The notes under the pieces are model-generated. The model searched no databases and was not told the origin of the DNA. It saw only the letters and a list, made by a program, of their open reading frames with translations. Position numbers and translations under genes: made by a program. 64,000 nucleotides of DNA from Stygiobacter sp. RIFOXYC2_FULL_38_25. Lineage in GTDB: Bacteria > Bacteroidota > Ignavibacteria > Ignavibacteriales > Melioribacteraceae. Shown piece after piece: positions 61,548 to 64,000 of this stretch. Location: the NCBI GenBank assembly GCA_001803165.1, contig MHAZ01000009.1, positions 1 through 64,000 of the forward strand, given 5' to 3'. Numbering within the stretch: the first letter of the stretch is position 1; each line of letters starts with the position of its first letter.

Positions 61548-64000
61548 ATGAGGATATACAAACTACTTACTACATGTATAATTTTAGTTTATTACTTAGG
61601 CATTACCAATAAAATATTCACTCAAGATTTTATGATGCAAGGCTGGTATTGGGATTATCCCAAAACTACCGCCGGTTATAATTGGGCGGATACAATTAGA
61701 ACTAAAGCTACTGCGTTGAAAAATGCCGGCTTTACTTACATCTGGCTTCCACCACTATCAAGAGCAAGTTTCGGAAATTCCAGCAATGGATATGACCCCA
61801 AAGACTTATACGATCTTGGAGAATATGGTGGCGGGGCTACCGGATTTGGCACCAGAACAAATGTTAATGACCTTATCACTCAGTTTAATGCTGTGGGTTT
61901 GAAAGCTGTTGCGGACGTTGTTTATAATCATAGAGATGGTGGAAGCGCTGAACAGAACTCAGCGTTAAAAACTTACGTAAGTAATTATAGTAATGACAGA
62001 GTAAATGCTGGATATAATCCATTCCCTTATGATAGAATGAGAATTATTTTGCCTATCGGTGGCTCGACAGGAAATGGTGCGGGCGATTATTATTTCAAGT
62101 TTAGTTCTGCTTCCGGCAATACTAGATTTAACGGCTACCTTTACAATATTTACACGGAAACAAATGCAAAGGGTTGGCAAAGTCTAGACGATACAACTGA
62201 GGTGGAGCCAAATGGGGGTGGTGATTGCTCTCAAGGGAATAATAATATCTCCTTAGGCAGAAATTTTAACGCAACTATAGAAAATGGCACTTCGTGTGGA
62301 ACCGACGAGTTTCATCTAAATTTAGCATCTTCGGATTATAATTCTGCGGGCGATACAATTTTTATTTATATAAGCAAAAGAGGTTCAAGCGATTATTCGG
62401 ATGTGAGACCATATGGAATTTGGGCGGGTGCTAGAGGCGCAGATATTGCCAGTGAATTGCAATATCAAACTTATACCAATTTTAATAGTTTACCTAGCGG
62501 ACAAGGAGGAATGAACTTTGAAAATTTCAAACCGAACAACACAAATACAACTAAACTAGATGGCGATTGGGACTGGCTCTGGTTTTTTTATGATTACGAT
62601 CAGAGCATTGCTAGTACAAAAACCGCATTGTTTGATTGGACACGTTGGCTCTGGAATGATGTTGGCATTAGGGGCTTAAGAATGGATGCCGTAAAACATT
62701 TCCCGTACGAATTTGTTGGAGACTTGCTTGATAATCTACATGATAATTCAATTGATCCGGGAATGGTTGTTGGTGAGTTTTATGACAGCGGCGTCAACAA
62801 TCTAAAGTATTGGATTCAGCAAGTTTATACTTACATGAATGCCGGAACTTCCTCCGCAATACAAGTCCGGCTTTTTGATTTTGCCTTGAGGCAAGCACTT
62901 AAAGACGCGTGTGATTCTTACGGTAATGATGTCCGCAATGTCTTTAGCTCAGGGTTGGTAGATGGCGGTTCTATGAGCGGATCGAACGCGGTTACATTTC
63001 TAAATAATCATGATTTTAGAGATGAGGGGCAGGCAATTCAGAATGATCCGATATTGGCTTATGCTTACATTTTAACAAATAATCAAATTGGTATTCCGTG
63101 CGTGTTCTATCCGGATTATTATAATGTTACAAGTTTTTCGAATACAAATCTTCACACAAAAATTGATAAACTTATAGAAGTTCACAAAAATTATATATAT
63201 GGGGCAAGTTCAAGAGATTATTTAACAAGTACTTCAACTTCCTATAATCCGGTTTTTACCACCGGTGGTGCAACAACTTCATTAATTTATCAGTTGCGGG
63301 GAGCGAACTCCGGTAAGGATGTAATAGTTGCAATTAATTTTGCCGGAACAGCACTTGATTGCTGGATTGGTGTTAATACATCATCCTTACCTGAAAGCGC
63401 TACTTTAGGAGATCAAATTGGAAACGCGACTCTATCAACATTAACTGTGTCTGGTGGTAGAGTAAATATTAAAATTCCATCAAGAAGCTACGCTGTATGG
63501 GTTGAGGATGTTACGGCACTTCCAGTTGAGCTTACTGAGTTTAATATTTCAAGAGATGGGAATGTAATTAAGCTGAATTGGGAAACTGCAACAGAAGTAA
63601 ACAATTACGGTTTTGAAATAGAGCGATTAGCAATTAGCTCGTCTCGCCTTCGACGAGTCGAAGCGGGCAATCAGCCTTCAGTTGAGAGCCAAAATCTGAA
63701 CGCTGAAAGCTGGGCGAAGCTCGGCTTCGTTCAAGGGCACGGCAACAGCAATTCGCCTAAGGATTATTCATTCGTGGATAATATTTATCAAAACAGTATT
63801 TACTCATACAGACTAAAGCAAATAGATTTTGATGGTAAGTATGAATATAGCGATGTTAAAAACGTTGAAATAAATGACCTCGATGAAAAATTAGTTCTTG
63901 AGCAGAATTACCCAAATCCATTTAATCCCAAAACGAAAATTAGTTTCATAGTGGATAGAGAAGGGATTGTTTCTTTGAGAATTTTTAACCAACTAGGACA
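61548..64000 (+). CDS. Secreted alpha-amylase (GH13) with T9SS domain, partial
   Basis: The gene starts at ATG 61548 and runs off the window. A signal peptide (LLTTCIILVYYLGITNKIFT) is followed by a GH13 barrel with all four conserved regions: I DVVYNHRD, II GLRMDAVKHF (nucleophile Asp about residue 379), III VVGEFYD (acid/base Glu about 409) and IV FLNNHD (about 487). It should hydrolyse alpha-1,4-glucans outside the cell. From about residue 660 comes the linker EVNNYGFEIERL...FVQGHGNSNSPKDY with a long repeat-derived insert (63640-63675), and the sorting domain begins at QNYPNPFNPKTKISF. The end of that domain lies beyond 64000. Confidence 0.93.
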   Translation, partial: MRIYKLLTTCIILVYYLGITNKIFTQDFMMQGWYWDYPKTTAGYNWADTIRTKATALKNAGFTYIWLPPLSRASFGNSSNGYDPKDLYDLGEYGGGATGFGTRTNVNDLITQFNAVGLKAVADVVYNHRDGGSAEQNSALKTYVSNYSNDRVNAGYNPFPYDRMRIILPIGGSTGNGAGDYYFKFSSASGNTRFNGYLYNIYTETNAKGWQSLDDTTEVEPNGGGDCSQGNNNISLGRNFNATIENGTSCGTDEFHLNLASSDYNSAGDTIFIYISKRGSSDYSDVRPYGIWAGARGADIASELQYQTYTNFNSLPSGQGGMNFENFKPNNTNTTKLDGDWDWLWFFYDYDQSIASTKTALFDWTRWLWNDVGIRGLRMDAVKHFPYEFVGDLLDNLHDNSIDPGMVVGEFYDSGVNNLKYWIQQVYTYMNAGTSSAIQVRLFDFALRQALKDACDSYGNDVRNVFSSGLVDGGSMSGSNAVTFLNNHDFRDEGQAIQNDPILAYAYILTNNQIGIPCVFYPDYYNVTSFSNTNLHTKIDKLIEVHKNYIYGASSRDYLTSTSTSYNPVFTTGGATTSLIYQLRGANSGKDVIVAINFAGTALDCWIGVNTSSLPESATLGDQIGNATLSTLTVSGGRVNIKIPSRSYAVWVEDVTALPVELTEFNISRDGNVIKLNWETATEVNNYGFEIERLAISSSRLRRVEAGNQPSVESQNLNAESWAKLGFVQGHGNSNSPKDYSFVDNIYQNSIYSYRLKQIDFDGKYEYSDVKNVEINDLDEKLVLEQNYPNPFNPKTKISFIVDREGIVSLRIFNQLG

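Overview
The window is low-GC bacterial DNA. I place it in the Ignavibacteriota/Bacteroidota group. This is inferred from four secreted proteins ending in the type IX secretion (T9SS) C-terminal domain (PNPFNP...GREVATLV...SGVYFYRLQAG...TKKMLLLK style), from promoters of the TTTG/TAnnTTTG type, and from weak Shine-Dalgarno use. No rRNA, tRNA or CRISPR array was seen.

Bases 1-24.8k are a surface-polysaccharide locus. It opens with a complete route to an activated phosphonate: PEP mutase fused to a nucleotidyltransferase, phosphonopyruvate decarboxylase, a PntC-like cytidylyltransferase and 2-aminoethylphosphonate transaminase. A LicD-type transferase follows that could attach the aminoethylphosphonate to a glycan. 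Then come a flippase, a GT2, a Wzy-like polymerase, three GT4 enzymes, a GT26 enzyme, a Gfo/Idh/MocA oxidoreductase, a TIM-barrel protein, an initiating sugar transferase, an O-antigen ligase and a YjbH-like protein. The locus is scarred: a GDP-mannose 3,5-epimerase reduced to its two ends, a dead IS3-family element in the last codons of wzy, and an IS4-type transposase start fused in frame to a beheaded N-acetyl sugar amidotransferase.

Bases 25k-39k hold sugar-nucleotide genes (gmd, fcl, a nucleotidyltransferase-GHMP kinase fusion, a mutarotase, a UDP-sugar dehydrogenase) and a second set of flippase, polymerase and GT-C genes. They are interspersed with toxin-antitoxin modules (VapBC, BrnTA, an AbiEii-like NTase) and with C-poor repetitive spacers. 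The same spacer-type sequence appears in frame inside gmd, fcl and the UDP-sugar dehydrogenase.

Bases 39.8k-51k are an accessory island. Two paralogous modules, each an AbiEi_2-like winged-helix protein followed by a tyrosine recombinase, bracket a Fic gene, decayed nucleotidyltransferases, a MNT-HEPN pair with a nonsense codon in each gene, and two copies of a recombinase-tail repeat. This is the best candidate in the window for an undescribed mobile or defence-associated system.

Bases 51.6k-64k are a signalling and secretion region. A TPR/PAS NarX-like histidine kinase and NarL-type regulator are followed by two tandem units, each a stand-alone receiver plus a T9SS-exported protein, with a shared upstream motif. 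Two further T9SS proteins on the plus strand include an alpha-amylase that runs off the window. All four T9SS proteins carry different palindromic repeat insertions at the same loop before the sorting domain.
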